Assembly: GCF_029906345.1 (NCBI RefSeq)
Contig: NZ_JARYGY010000005.1
Location: 372,001 to 436,000 of the forward strand
DNA from: Aquimarina mycalae
Lineage (GTDB): Bacteria; Bacteroidota; Bacteroidia; Flavobacteriales; Flavobacteriaceae
Direction of reading: 5' to 3'
DNA length: 64,000 bases
The position numbers and the translations under genes were made by a program. Below the pieces are notes generated by a model. That model had not been told where the DNA came from, made no database searches, and saw only the letters and a list, made by a program, of their open reading frames with translations. How positions within the stretch are numbered: position 1 is the stretch's first letter; every line of letters begins with the position of its first letter. Positions 11,042 to 19,244 of this stretch are shown piece by piece.

Positions 11042-11049
11042 CAAATTTA
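11042..11049 (-). promoter_or_regulatory. Candidate -7 box for ccsBA
   Basis: TAAATTTG on the minus strand matches TAnnTTTG, about 20 bp upstream of the ccsBA ATG. It lies in the 132-bp divergent spacer shared with the DUF2520 gene. Confidence 0.5.
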
Positions 11050-11154
11050 GTGTTTTTAGCAGGATTAATAGATATACTTTTTTCCCTATTTATTGCTTTT
11101 AACAGAACTATAAATCTTATCAGTTTTTTAAAGTAACTTCCTTATTTTAGCCAA

Positions 11155-11919
11155 ATGATTACAGTTGTCATTCTTGGTGCAGGAAATGTGGCGCAACATC
11201 TTTATGCTGCTTTTTACATTCAAAAGTCGATAAAAGTAGTACAATGCTTTAATCGACAAGGAGTTAAACTCCATGAAAATCAAACAGAAGATACTATAAC
11301 AACTGATTTAAAAAAATTAGCTGATGCCGATATATACATATTAGCCATTAGTGATGATGCTATAGAAAGCGTATCCAATGCATTGCCTTTTAAGAACAGA
11401 CTGGTTGTACATACTTCTGGTAGCGCACCTATGCAAGCTATTAACAATGCTAATAACCGAGGTGTTTTTTATCCTTTACAAACTTTCAGTGCTGGTAAAG
11501 AGGTGAATTTTTCTAAAGTACCATTTTGTATTGAAGCAGATTTAGAAAAGGATGTTGTGCTTTTAAAGAAATTAGCTGCAACATTATCACAAAAAATCTA
11601 TGACATCTCTTCAGAACAAAGAAGTGTATTACACGTTGCCGCAGTATTTGTAAATAATTTCTCTAATTATATGTTTTCTATTGGAAATGAGATCTGTATT
11701 GAAAACAATGTCCCTTTTGAAATTTTACATCCACTTATACAGGAAACGGCAAAAAAAATAGTAGAAATAGAACCTGATAAAGCACAGACAGGACCTGCAA
11801 TCAGAAAAGATACCCAAACTATAGAAAGACATTTGAGTATTCTTAAAGGCAATTCACAAAAAGAACTATATAAAATGCTTACCGAAGCTATACAATCTAA
11901 ATATGGAAAAGAGTTATAA
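11155..11919 (+). CDS. DUF2520 / Rossmann-fold NAD(P)-binding protein
   Basis: A 254-residue protein with an N-terminal nucleotide-binding glycine motif (VVILGAGNVAQHL, residues 4-16), as in 6-phosphogluconate-dehydrogenase-like folds, and a C-terminal helical part with the DUF2520 pattern (FYPLQTFS at about 105, then VHVAAVFVNNFSNY-like text at about 160-175). The family resembles ketopantoate and F420-dependent reductases, but its reaction is not established. It overlaps the next gene by 17 bp, so the two are probably translated together. In Flavobacteriia this gene commonly sits with KdsC-like and RdgB genes, which fits the order here. Confidence 0.85.
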   Translation: MITVVILGAGNVAQHLYAAFYIQKSIKVVQCFNRQGVKLHENQTEDTITTDLKKLADADIYILAISDDAIESVSNALPFKNRLVVHTSGSAPMQAINNANNRGVFYPLQTFSAGKEVNFSKVPFCIEADLEKDVVLLKKLAATLSQKIYDISSEQRSVLHVAAVFVNNFSNYMFSIGNEICIENNVPFEILHPLIQETAKKIVEIEPDKAQTGPAIRKDTQTIERHLSILKGNSQKELYKMLTEAIQSKYGKEL

Positions 11920-12427
11920 AGAATATTTACAGCATATCACAACCTTTATTTTTGATGTTGATGGAGTTTTAACCGATGGTACTGTATTAATTGATTCTAA
12001 TGGAGAACTATTGCGTACCATGAACATCAAAGATGGTTATGCCTTAAAAACAGCTGTACAACAAGGGTTTAATGTATGTATTATTTCTGGTGGAAAAAAT
12101 GAAGGAGTTAGAAAAAGACTTCAGGGATTAGAGATTAAAGATATTTATTTGGGTGCTCACCATAAGGTTGATCAATTAAATGAATATATGACCAAAAACG
12201 ATATTAAAATCGAAAACGTATTATATATGGGTGATGACATACCCGATTTACCAGTTATGAAACTTGTAGGTTTACCTACTTGTCCTCAAGATGGTGTTGC
12301 AGAAATAAAAGAAGTATCTAAATATATTTCATTTAAAAAAGGTGGTAAAGGTTGTGTTAGGGATGTTATTGAACAGGTACTTAAAGTACAAGGGAAATGG
12401 ATTGAGAATTATGATGCCAAAGCGTAA
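11903..12427 (+). CDS. kdsC: KdsC-like HAD phosphatase (Kdo-8-phosphate phosphatase family)
   Basis: Small cap-less HAD hydrolase of 174 residues. HAD motif I is FDVDGVLTDG (residues 18-27, nucleophile Asp19 or 21), motif II is CIISGG (about 58-63), the motif III lysine falls near HHKVDQ (about 92), and motif IV is YMGDDIPDLPVM (about 112-123). KdsC releases phosphate from Kdo-8-phosphate in lipopolysaccharide synthesis; close relatives act on similar acidic sugar phosphates, so the exact substrate is inferred. The gene begins inside the end of the DUF2520 gene and is followed after 42 bp by rdgB. Confidence 0.87.
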   Translation: MEKSYKEYLQHITTFIFDVDGVLTDGTVLIDSNGELLRTMNIKDGYALKTAVQQGFNVCIISGGKNEGVRKRLQGLEIKDIYLGAHHKVDQLNEYMTKNDIKIENVLYMGDDIPDLPVMKLVGLPTCPQDGVAEIKEVSKYISFKKGGKGCVRDVIEQVLKVQGKWIENYDAKA

Positions 12428-12469
12428 TAATTAAAACCTATGTAATATTAAAATAAGGACACTTCATAT

Positions 12470-13042
12470 ATGAAATTAGTATTTGCAACTAATAATCTAA
12501 ACAAACTAAAAGAAGTACAAGCTCTTGTTCCTTCTCATATTCAATTATTGAGTCTATCTGATATCGGATGTACCGAAGATATTCCTGAAACATCGCCTAC
12601 AATAGAAGGTAATGCTATACAAAAAGCTAGGTATGTCGAGGAGCATTACAAATACCCATGTTTTGCTGATGATACAGGATTAGAAGTAGAAGCACTCGAT
12701 GGTGCGCCTGGAGTATATTCTGCCCGTTATGCGGGAGCAGCTAAAGACGCCTCGGCAAATATGAATAAGCTTATAGATCAACTGAAGGAAAAACAGAACC
12801 GAAAAGCACTATTTAAAACTGTAATAGCATTACTCATCGATGGAACCTTAGAAACATTTACTGGTATCTGCTCGGGCAGTATAACTAAAGAGAAAAAAGG
12901 AGAAAAAGGTTTTGGATACGACCCCATTTTTTTGCCAGATGGATATCAGAAAACATTTGCAGAATTACCTTTGGAAGAGAAAAACACCATAAGTCATCGA
13001 GCTAACGCCGTAAAGCTACTTATTGAACACCTTAATAACTAA
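12470..13042 (+). CDS. rdgB: Non-canonical purine NTP pyrophosphatase (RdgB/HAM1)
   Basis: House-cleaning enzyme that hydrolyses ITP, dITP and XTP to monophosphates and keeps deaminated purines out of DNA and RNA. The 190-residue length is normal. Family landmarks are all present: [12 protein letters not shown] at the N-terminus (residues 4-15, SxNxxK-like), [28 protein letters not shown] region (residues about 62-89, catalytic Asp in ADDTGLEV), [12 protein letters not shown] (about 144-155) and SHRANAV near the end (about 176). Its stop codon overlaps the stop of the convergent CPBP gene by 4 bp, so no intrinsic terminator fits between them. Confidence 0.95.
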   Translation: MKLVFATNNLNKLKEVQALVPSHIQLLSLSDIGCTEDIPETSPTIEGNAIQKARYVEEHYKYPCFADDTGLEVEALDGAPGVYSARYAGAAKDASANMNKLIDQLKEKQNRKALFKTVIALLIDGTLETFTGICSGSITKEKKGEKGFGYDPIFLPDGYQKTFAELPLEEKNTISHRANAVKLLIEHLNN

Positions 13043-13671
13043 TCAGCTCCAGGAAACGCCAACATCTCTCCCATACCTACAGTAAACAACCAGTTTCCGT
13101 AGATTGCATGCTCTATGGATACCAAAGTGGTGGATTTTGTTTTCTGATAGGTGAACGCAAATAATAATCCTCCTATAAAAGTAAGCAATTGCACCAAAAA
13201 GCTTCTTAAAAAAATATGAGCTAAAGAAAATAATAATGCGTTTATAAAAATGAATAACCATTTATTCGCTATCAAATTTTCATACCTATCATAAAAAAAC
13301 GTTCTATAAATAACTTCTTGGGGCCAAACCGATAAAAAAGTATATATAAATAAAATTATAATCCATAACTGAGGTTTTTTAATCAATACAGAAAATAATT
13401 TATCTGGCGCCATCCAAAACACATATAAACTAGTAATCGTCATCACAATTGCTAACTTTATAATAGTTTCTTTCCAAAATGGTTTCCAATATATTCTATT
13501 AGGAAGCTTCAATTTTAAAAGTCCAGATCGTTTAAGTTGTATTAATATATATACAAACCCAACAATCGTTAATCCAGCTTTTATTGCTATTGGATAGGTA
13601 AACAAAAAACTAATTGGGAGTAATACAAATAATATAAAGAGCTCTGCTCCTCTGATCCAAATAGACTGCAT
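13039..13671 (-). CDS. CPBP-family intramembrane protease-like protein, catalytic Glu replaced
   Basis: A 210-residue membrane protein with about six or seven spans and the layout of CPBP (Abi/Rce1-like) proteins. The three family motifs are recognisable but altered: EExxxR reads QEVIYR (about residue 118), FxxxH reads FSLAH (about 148), and the last motif reads EHAIYGNW (about 187). In the Rce1 structure the first Glu of EExxxR is the catalytic base; here it is Gln (CAA), so protease activity is doubtful unless the adjacent Glu serves. My impression is that a PQE version is common in a flavobacterial subgroup, but I cannot verify this. Convergent with rdgB, overlapping its stop. Confidence 0.75.
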   Translation of the reverse strand: MQSIWIRGAELFILFVLLPISFLFTYPIAIKAGLTIVGFVYILIQLKRSGLLKLKLPNRIYWKPFWKETIIKLAIVMTITSLYVFWMAPDKLFSVLIKKPQLWIIILFIYTFLSVWPQEVIYRTFFYDRYENLIANKWLFIFINALLFSLAHIFLRSFLVQLLTFIGGLLFAFTYQKTKSTTLVSIEHAIYGNWLFTVGMGEMLAFPGAD

Positions 13672-13729
13672 ATTATAGTTTTTTACTAATTTCTATATAA
13701 AAAATGAAATGAGTACTATTTTTACATAT

Positions 13730-13869
13730 AAAAAAAAGCCTCTGGGAAAGAGGCTCTAATTTAGGGAAATCAAAATTTGGGGCAAAGTTTGATTTACGAT
13801 TTTGGGGTAATTAAATTTTGGTATTGGGCAATACCGTAAAACTAATTCAACTTGTATCAATCATTAACA
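13730..13869 (-). ncRNA. Putative small RNA, unit 1 of three
   Basis: Minus-strand transcript predicted from a TACTTTTG -7 box (13876-13883) to an intrinsic terminator at 13730-13755 (stem AGCCTCT/AGAGGCT, then seven T). Length is about 140 nt. The body has two CCCC boxes (ACCCCAAAAT and GCCCCAAATT) in otherwise AU-rich sequence, like exposed C-rich seed loops of trans-acting sRNAs. There is no plausible ORF. The start is estimated as about 7 nt after the -7 box. Confidence 0.65.
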
Positions 13870-13934
13870 ACACTTCAAAAGTACATCATGAACTTAAAAA
13901 TGTTTAAAAAAACTGTATTATAAAAAACTATGAT

Positions 13935-13962
13935 TATCGACAAAATACCTATATATTCGATA
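13935..13962 (-). promoter_or_regulatory. Inverted-repeat element upstream of sRNA unit 1
   Basis: Perfect half sites TATCGA-N16-TCGATA. The element sits 51 bp upstream of the unit's -7 box. The same element occurs at nearly the same distance in units 2 and 3, and the spacer shares AAATAC. This looks like a binding site for a dimeric activator. Confidence 0.6.
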
Positions 13963-14068
13963 AAGTGTAATTCGTGCATAATAAAATATCTTTAGATTTT
14001 ATGTAATCAAAAGAAACAAGTACACCGTTGCATATCAAATTCGTACTAATTACTTACACTTAAGAACA

Positions 14069-14218
14069 CAAAAAAGCCTCTTGAGGTGAGGCTTATTAGT
14101 ATTGGGGAGAAAAAATTGGGGTAAAAAAAGTGTTCGACTTTAAAAAATAATAGGGTAATAATATGATTCCGTTTTAGATTGTAACATTAAAAACTAACTC
14201 TAAAGATATTCTTCTTTT
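14069..14218 (-). ncRNA. Putative small RNA, unit 2 of three
   Basis: Minus-strand unit with -7 box TACTTTTG at 14225-14232 and terminator 14069-14094 (stem AAGCCTC/GAGGCTT, 7-nt loop, six T). Predicted length about 150 nt. It carries the C-boxes TACCCCAATTTT and CTCCCCAATA just before the terminator stem, in the same place as in unit 1. Body sequence has otherwise diverged. Confidence 0.65.
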
Positions 14219-14282
14219 ACATTTCAAAAGTAACTAAAAAGTTATTTTTTCCCTGAAATACATGGGATTTAAAAACCCAATT

Positions 14283-14310
14283 AATCGATAAAATACATAA
14301 ATAATCGATA
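14283..14310 (-). promoter_or_regulatory. Inverted-repeat element upstream of sRNA unit 2
   Basis: Half sites ATCGA and TCGAT separated by the same 16 bp as in unit 1, with the shared AAATACATA core. The element ends 50 bp upstream of the unit's -7 box. Confidence 0.6.
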
Positions 14311-14403
14311 AAACAAATAGTTACCACTATTTTATTAAAATAACTACAGTCAATAACACTACAATTATGTATTTATATAAGTATTATATAAAATATAATT
14401 ACA

Positions 14404-14547
14404 CAAAAAAGCCTCATTTCTGAGGCTCATTACTTTGTCAAATTTAATTCTAGGGTGGATTAAATTTGTTGGGACAAAAAAACATAAACAATCAATTCCA
14501 ATCTTTCTCTTTCATTATATATTCAATCTCTCGATATTTCTTTTTCT
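14404..14547 (-). ncRNA. Putative small RNA, unit 3 of three
   Basis: Minus-strand unit with -7 box TACTTTTG at 14554-14561 and, exactly 19 bp further upstream, TTTTTTG (ending at 14581) as a -33 box. The terminator is 14404-14427 (AGCCTCA/TGAGGCT, six T). Predicted length is about 144 nt. C-boxes are shorter here (GTCCCAAC and CCACCCTAG). This unit has the best two-part promoter of the three. Confidence 0.65.
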
Positions 14548-14610
14548 ATACCTCAAAAGTATACTTTGTATAGATTTTTACAAAAAATATACGCCAAACC
14601 AACACTTGAT

Positions 14611-14638
14611 TATCGATGAAATACATATTTATTCGATT
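14611..14638 (-). promoter_or_regulatory. Inverted-repeat element upstream of sRNA unit 3
   Basis: TATCGA-N16-TCGATT with the shared GAAATACATA core, 49 bp upstream of the unit's -7 box. Half-site centres are 22 bp apart, about two helical turns, in all three units. Confidence 0.6.
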
Positions 14639-14763
14639 AAGTGATTTTCCTATCCTTATCTTCTTAATCATTCCATATATTTTTATAATTAAACGAACAG
14701 AATACGTTGCATAAATTTTATTAATATCGTAACATTACATCCTTAAAATTTCGAATATAACAT

Positions 14764-16248
14764 ATGGAAAGCCAAAACATCACTCCTACTGATCCCCAAA
14801 ATGAACAAATTATTACAAACAAAGAATTAAATATTTGGGAAGCACTAATTCCTATAGTTGCTTTAGTGGGAATGTTATTCTATAATGTGTACTATGCATT
14901 TGGTGATGACGCTCTTAGTGGTAGTAATCAATTTATTTTACTTCTTGGTGCTGCAGTGGCTGCAATCGTAGGATTCTTCAATAAGGTATCTTACAAGCAG
15001 ATGATGGAAGAAGTTGCTAGAAATGTAAAATCCACTACTGGTGCATTACTAATACTATTAATGGTCGGATCATTGGCTGGTACTTGGCTAATAAGTGGTA
15101 TCATACCCACAATGATATATTACGGCCTACAAATTCTTAATCCTACCATTTTCTTAGCGGCTTGTGTAATTATCTGTGCGATCATTTCGATAGCAACTGG
15201 TAGTTCCTGGACAACTTCTGCTACAGTAGGTATTGCATTAATTGGTATCGGTGACACATTAGGTATTTCATTAGGAATGACTGCTGGTGCAGTGATTTCT
15301 GGAGCTTATTTTGGTGATAAAATGTCTCCTTTATCAGATACAACCAATTTAGCTCCTGCAATGGCTGGTGGAGAATTATTCTCTCATATAAAGTATATGA
15401 CATATACCACTGTTCCTACTGTTATTATTACACTCATAACATTTATCATAATTGGATTCACAATTGACACCTCAGGTACTCCAGAAATTGATGGACAATT
15501 AGAGGCTATAAAAGGAGCATTTACAATTTCTCCTTGGTTATTTATTGTTCCTGTAATTGTAATTGGTCTTATTATAAAGAAAACACCTCCTTTAATCGCT
15601 TTATTAGCAGGAACTTTATTAGGTGCAATTGCTGCGATAATTGCTCAGCCAGAAATCGTAATGAATATAGCGGGTAGTGATACGCTAAATTTTAATTCAG
15701 CTTATAAAGGAGTTATGCAAGCAATGACTGTAGACACAGCTGTCGAAACATCTAGTAAAGAACTGAATGACCTGTTTAGTGCAGGAGGAATGTCTGGTAT
15801 GTTAGGTACTATCTGGTTAATTGTCTGTGCAATGGTTTTTGGTGGTGTTATGGATGCGATTGGTGCATTGGCAAGAATTAGTAAAGCATTGCTAGGATTA
15901 TTTGATTCTATATTCGGATTATTTGCAAGTACAGTGGTTAGTTGTTTAGCGTTAAATGTGACCGCATCCGATCAATATCTAGCTATTGTAGTTCCTGGAA
16001 GAATGTATGCAAAAGCATTTAAAGATAAAGGACTTGCTCCAGAAAATTTAAGTAGAACATTAGAGGACTCTGGAACGGTAACGTCTGTATTGGTTCCCTG
16101 GAATACTTGTGGAGCATATCAAAGTGGAGTTTTAGGTGTTCCTGTTGTAGATTATTTCTTTTTTGCAATATTCAATTGGTTAAGCCCTTTTATGACATTG
16201 CTTTTTGCCGCATTTAGAATAAAGATTAAACAATTAGGAGATAAATAA
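14764..16248 (+). CDS. nhaC: Na+/H+ antiporter, NhaC family
   Basis: Inner-membrane antiporter of 494 residues with about 11-12 predicted spans that exports Na+ in exchange for protons. Family landmarks include TGSSWTTSATVGIALIGIG (about residues 146-164), the acidic FGDKMSPLSDTTNLAP segment (about 182-197, likely ion path) and, in the C-terminal half, LEDSGTVTSVLVPWNTCGAY (about 437-456), typical of NhaC. Length is normal. It stands alone, divergent from the sRNA array upstream and followed by a strong bidirectional terminator. Sodium export suits a marine bacterium. Confidence 0.93.
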   Translation: MESQNITPTDPQNEQIITNKELNIWEALIPIVALVGMLFYNVYYAFGDDALSGSNQFILLLGAAVAAIVGFFNKVSYKQMMEEVARNVKSTTGALLILLMVGSLAGTWLISGIIPTMIYYGLQILNPTIFLAACVIICAIISIATGSSWTTSATVGIALIGIGDTLGISLGMTAGAVISGAYFGDKMSPLSDTTNLAPAMAGGELFSHIKYMTYTTVPTVIITLITFIIIGFTIDTSGTPEIDGQLEAIKGAFTISPWLFIVPVIVIGLIIKKTPPLIALLAGTLLGAIAAIIAQPEIVMNIAGSDTLNFNSAYKGVMQAMTVDTAVETSSKELNDLFSAGGMSGMLGTIWLIVCAMVFGGVMDAIGALARISKALLGLFDSIFGLFASTVVSCLALNVTASDQYLAIVVPGRMYAKAFKDKGLAPENLSRTLEDSGTVTSVLVPWNTCGAYQSGVLGVPVVDYFFFAIFNWLSPFMTLLFAAFRIKIKQLGDK

Positions 16249-16273
16249 ACCCATTTCTTATTTGTTAGAAAAT

Positions 16274-16305
16274 AAAAAAACGCATTCGTATGAATGCGTT
16301 TTTTT
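16274..16305. terminator. Bidirectional intrinsic terminator
   Basis: Stem AACGCATTC/GAATGCGTT with GTAT loop (16279-16300), flanked by an A-tract and a T-tract. It ends nhaC on the plus strand and the thioesterase gene on the minus strand. Confidence 0.88.
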
Positions 16306-16702
16306 ATTCAACACGATCAATAATCGGAATTGGTTTTTTGTTATTATCTATTGCGACAAACTTAAATAATCCAGAAACCGCTATTTCTCTATCATGATTA
16401 TACATTTCTTCTTTATAAATATCTACTTGTACCATACAACTGGTTCTACCAACTTCGCTAACCTTAGCAACTAGTTCGATTATGGTTCCTTCCGGAATTG
16501 GTTTCTCAAAATCGATTTTACCTGTAGAAATCGTTACTACTTTTTTTCTACTAAAGCGAGTAGCACAAATAAATGAAACCTCGTCCATAAGTTGCAATGC
16601 AGTCCCTCCAAACAAAGTTTCATAATGATTGGTAGTATTAGGGAAAACAGCTTTAAAAATTCTAGTCTCAGATTTTTGGATCAGTTGGTCAATAGTATTC
16701 AT
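16304..16702 (-). CDS. Acyl-CoA thioesterase (hotdog fold, YciA/BFIT-like)
   Basis: A 132-residue single hotdog-domain protein that hydrolyses acyl-CoA to free acid and CoA in the cytoplasm. The core helix region reads NHYETLFGGTALQLMDEVSF (residues about 25-44): the Asn/His start, the GG and the acidic Asp/Glu of the helix are typical of YciA/ACOT-type enzymes. TGKIDFEKPIPEGTIIEL (about 62-79) is the following strand pair. Chain-length preference cannot be read. A -7 box at 16741-16748 gives it its own promoter, back to back with that of the nitroreductase. Confidence 0.88.
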   Translation of the reverse strand: MNTIDQLIQKSETRIFKAVFPNTTNHYETLFGGTALQLMDEVSFICATRFSRKKVVTISTGKIDFEKPIPEGTIIELVAKVSEVGRTSCMVQVDIYKEEMYNHDREIAVSGLFKFVAIDNNKKPIPIIDRVE

Positions 16703-16740
16703 ATAATAGTGATATAGTTTTTTCTTATCAATTTATCTAT

Positions 16741-16748
16741 CAAAGGTA
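16741..16748 (-). promoter_or_regulatory. -7 box of the thioesterase gene
   Basis: TACCTTTG (minus strand) fits TAnnTTTG and lies 38 bp upstream of the ATG. It is only 13 bp from the plus-strand -7 box of the nitroreductase gene, so the two promoters are face to back. Confidence 0.55.
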
Positions 16749-16761
16749 ATTCTTATACCAG

Positions 16762-16769
16762 TATCTTTG
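16762..16769 (+). promoter_or_regulatory. -7 box of the nitroreductase gene
   Basis: TATCTTTG fits TAnnTTTG and lies 23 bp upstream of the nitroreductase ATG. Confidence 0.55.
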
Positions 16770-16792
16770 CGGTATATTTTTAAAAAAATAGA

Positions 16793-17422
16793 ATGGAAAT
16801 TATAGAAAGCCTTCAATGGCGATATGCGACCAAAAAATTCGACAATAATCGTATTCTTCCTCAAGAAAAAATAGACATACTTACACAAGCATTTAACCTA
16901 ACAGCAACTTCCTATGGATTACAGCCATTAAAATTAGTTGTGATACATAATAAAGAAATTCAAAAAGAGCTTACACAACATTCATGGAATCAGCAACAGG
17001 TAGCAGATGCATCTCATGTTTTAGTTTTTTGTATCGAAAATAGCGTTGATAAAGATTACATCACTAAATATTTTGATAATGTAAAAGCTATACGAAACAC
17101 TTCAGAAGAAATACTTAAACCTTTTAGAGAACAATTGGTAGATTCTTTTACCAATAAACCCTCAGACGAAGTTTCTAATTGGGCTGCTAAACAAGCTTAT
17201 CTGGCAATGGGAAATCTACTAACTGTATGTGCCATGGAAAAAGTAGATGCTTGCCCAATGGAAGGTTTCATCCCAGAAAAATATGACGAAGTACTTAATC
17301 TTAAAGATCTTGGGCTTACTTCTGTATTGGTATTACCTATAGGATATCGTGCCAACGATGATATGTTTGCAGATTTTAAAAAAGTAAGACGCCCTATTAC
17401 GGAAACAGTAATCGTTTTATAA
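16793..17422 (+). CDS. NAD(P)H-dependent nitroreductase-family oxidoreductase
   Basis: FMN-containing flavoprotein of 209 residues. The N-terminus has the family's FMN-phosphate-binding pattern RYATKKFD (residues 9-16) and then LTATSYGLQPLKLVVI (about 36-51). Near the C-terminus, ACPMEGFIPEKYDEVL (about 155-170) and VLPIGYRANDD (about 185-195) match NfsB/DrgA-like enzymes that reduce quinones and nitro compounds with two electrons. Length is normal. The physiological substrate is unknown. Own promoter at 16762-16769; the next gene starts 70 bp downstream. Confidence 0.9.
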   Translation: MEIIESLQWRYATKKFDNNRILPQEKIDILTQAFNLTATSYGLQPLKLVVIHNKEIQKELTQHSWNQQQVADASHVLVFCIENSVDKDYITKYFDNVKAIRNTSEEILKPFREQLVDSFTNKPSDEVSNWAAKQAYLAMGNLLTVCAMEKVDACPMEGFIPEKYDEVLNLKDLGLTSVLVLPIGYRANDDMFADFKKVRRPITETVIVL

Positions 17423-17491
17423 ACAACATAGTGGCAAGATATTTGGTGTGAATAAAATATTATATTTTTGTTTTACTTAAAATTTAATACA

Positions 17492-17947
17492 ATGAAGAAA
17501 GTAGTTTTATTTTTACTCTTAATACTTACTACTGTTATTTATTCGCAAGAGGACGAATTGCATTGGCTAACAGATTTCGAAACTGCTAAACAAGTTTCTG
17601 AAGATACTAAGAAACCTATTTTGATGTATTTTACAGGTAGTGACTGGTGTGCACCTTGTATTATGCTTCAAGAGGATTTTTTTTATACTGAAAAATTCAA
17701 ACAACAATCACAACATATAGTTTTATTAAAAGTAGATATTCCCAGAAGGACGGATATTATTTCTGAAGAGCAATTAAAAGCTAATAAAAAGCTATTAGGC
17801 AAGTACAATAAACAAGGTGGGTTTCCAAATATCATTGCTTTGAATCATAAAGGCAAAGTCCTTGGTACTCAAGGGTCCTATAGTTCGTCTTTAAGAGATC
17901 CCAGTAGATACTTTAGTTTTGTGACCATGATTATTGACAATTACTAA
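17492..17947 (+). CDS. Secreted thioredoxin-fold protein (WCAPC motif)
   Basis: Predicted periplasmic thiol-disulfide protein of 151 residues. The ATG at 17492 is chosen over an upstream TTG (17468) because it begins a clean signal peptide (MKKVVLFLLLILTTVIYSQ). The mature part has a thioredoxin-like N-terminus with the redox motif SDWCAPC (about residues 47-53), the DsbD-gamma/thioredoxin_7 style approach helix (MLQEDFF) and the cis-proline loop GGFPNII (about 113-119). The family reduces or isomerises disulfides outside the cytoplasm. No partner is visible next to it. Confidence 0.87.
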   Translation: MKKVVLFLLLILTTVIYSQEDELHWLTDFETAKQVSEDTKKPILMYFTGSDWCAPCIMLQEDFFYTEKFKQQSQHIVLLKVDIPRRTDIISEEQLKANKKLLGKYNKQGGFPNIIALNHKGKVLGTQGSYSSSLRDPSRYFSFVTMIIDNY

Positions 17948-17991
17948 TTAAAAAGATAAGTTACACGCTGTATAATCAAAACTCTTTTCGG

Positions 17992-17999
17992 TATTTTTG
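17992..17999 (+). promoter_or_regulatory. -7 box of the DegT aminotransferase gene
   Basis: TATTTTTG fits TAnnTTTG, 32 bp upstream of the ATG at 18032. Confidence 0.5.
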
Positions 18000-18031
18000 C
18001 TGGAAAGAGTTTTTAATTTAACACTATACCT

Positions 18032-19222
18032 ATGCCAGGATTCGAGCTATTTGGAGCTGAAGAAAAAAAAGAAGTTCAAGACGTACTAGACAATGGAGTT
18101 TTAATGCGTTATGGTTTTGATGGTAATCGAAATGGACATCATAAAGCCTTAGAACTGGAAAAAGATTTAGCTGCAAAAATGCAAACCGAATATGCGCAAG
18201 TGGTATCAAGTGGTACTGCTGCATTGACTGTAGCATTGGCTTCTGCTGGTGTTGGATCTGGAGATGAAGTGATTATGCCAACGTTCACTTTTGTTGCCAG
18301 TTTTGAAGCAATATTATCGGTAGGTGCTACACCAATATTATGTGATATTGATGATACTTTGACCTTGGATCCAAAAGCAGTTGAAGCAGTTATTACACCA
18401 AAAACCAAAGTGATAATGCCTGTACATATGTGTGGTTCTATGGCAGATCTTAAAGCATTAAAAACCATTTGTGACAAACATGATTTAATTCTATTAGAAG
18501 ATGCTTGCCAAGCAATCGGAGGAACATACGATGGGAAACCTTTAGGAAGTTATGGAGATCTAGGTTGTTTCTCTTTTGATTATGTAAAAACGGTTACTTG
18601 TGGTGAAGGTGGTGGATTGATCACCAATTCTAAAAAGTACGCAGAAAATGCCGATAAATATCAGGATCATGGACATGATCATATTGGTAATGATCGTGGA
18701 GCAGAAACACATCCCTTTTTAGGCTATAATTATAGACTTTCTGAATTAAATGCTGCTGTTGGTATTGCGCAATTGAGAAAATTAGATCACACAATAGCTA
18801 TACAAGAAAAAAACTATACTATACTTCGAAAAGCATTGTCTAAAGTTTCTGGGGTTACCTTTAGAAGAGTTCCCAAAACAGGAGTAGAAAGCTATGCGTT
18901 TTTAACTATTTTCCTTCCTACAGAGGATTTGGCTAGAAAAGGGCACCAAGCACTTGGAGCACAAGGTGTGGATGCCTGCTTTTATTGGTTTGATAATAAT
19001 TGGCATTATTATAAAAAGTGGGAGCATTTGTTAGCTCCAAAATCTCTTAATAAACTCTCTCAGGAGCAGCAAACAGGACTTCAGAAAAATAATCAATCTT
19101 TTGATTCCAGTGATCAATGGATGGGTAAAACAATTTCTTGTTTAATAAAAGTTGGTTGGTCAGAAACTGAAGTAAAAGAAAGAGCTTCAAAAATGGTTGA
19201 AGCTCTACAAAGTGTTTTATAA
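18032..19222 (+). CDS. DegT/DnrJ/EryC1/StrS-family PLP aminotransferase
   Basis: Fold-type I PLP enzyme of 396 residues that normally aminates keto sugars bound to nucleotides. Landmarks: VVSSGTAALTVAL (about residues 57-69, phosphate-binding turn), VIMPTFTFVAS (about 80-90), LEDACQAIGGTY (about 156-167, Asp binding the PLP nitrogen) and the lysine region SFDYVKTVTCGEGG (about 182-195, Schiff-base Lys about 187). GYNYRLSELNAAVG (about 231-244) is also typical. It stands alone, so the sugar and pathway (capsule, O-antigen or other) are not shown. It converges on the ribB gene, with a short hairpin over the stop region. Confidence 0.9.
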   Translation: MPGFELFGAEEKKEVQDVLDNGVLMRYGFDGNRNGHHKALELEKDLAAKMQTEYAQVVSSGTAALTVALASAGVGSGDEVIMPTFTFVASFEAILSVGATPILCDIDDTLTLDPKAVEAVITPKTKVIMPVHMCGSMADLKALKTICDKHDLILLEDACQAIGGTYDGKPLGSYGDLGCFSFDYVKTVTCGEGGGLITNSKKYAENADKYQDHGHDHIGNDRGAETHPFLGYNYRLSELNAAVGIAQLRKLDHTIAIQEKNYTILRKALSKVSGVTFRRVPKTGVESYAFLTIFLPTEDLARKGHQALGAQGVDACFYWFDNNWHYYKKWEHLLAPKSLNKLSQEQQTGLQKNNQSFDSSDQWMGKTISCLIKVGWSETEVKERASKMVEALQSVL

Positions 19223-19224
19223 AG

Positions 19225-19244
19225 AAACTACACTCTAGTAGTTT
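19225..19244. terminator. Short hairpin between convergent degT-type and ribB genes
   Basis: Stem AAACTAC/GTAGTTT with a 6-nt loop that contains the ribB stop codon. There is no strong T-tract on either side, so termination would be weak. Confidence 0.4.

Larger units (their letters stand above)
13672..14763. other. Non-coding region holding three tandem sRNA-like units
   Basis: No convincing protein gene occurs in these 1.1 kb. The space is filled by three diverged repeats of about 330-350 bp, all directed to the minus strand. Each holds an inverted repeat, a -7 promoter box, a C-box-bearing transcript of about 140-150 nt and an intrinsic terminator (units listed separately). The last 120 bp before nhaC (14642-14763) shows no further copy. 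Confidence 0.75.

Noticed and set aside
13043..13261. 72-residue open frame on the minus strand
   Set aside because: It lies wholly inside the CPBP gene in another frame and has no domain or start signal of its own.
13672..14763. CRISPR array or peptide genes in the repeat region
   Set aside because: Only three long, diverged units occur, with terminators and promoters in each; there are no short identical repeats with spacers. A 69-codon open frame at 14435-14644 runs against the units and has no family.
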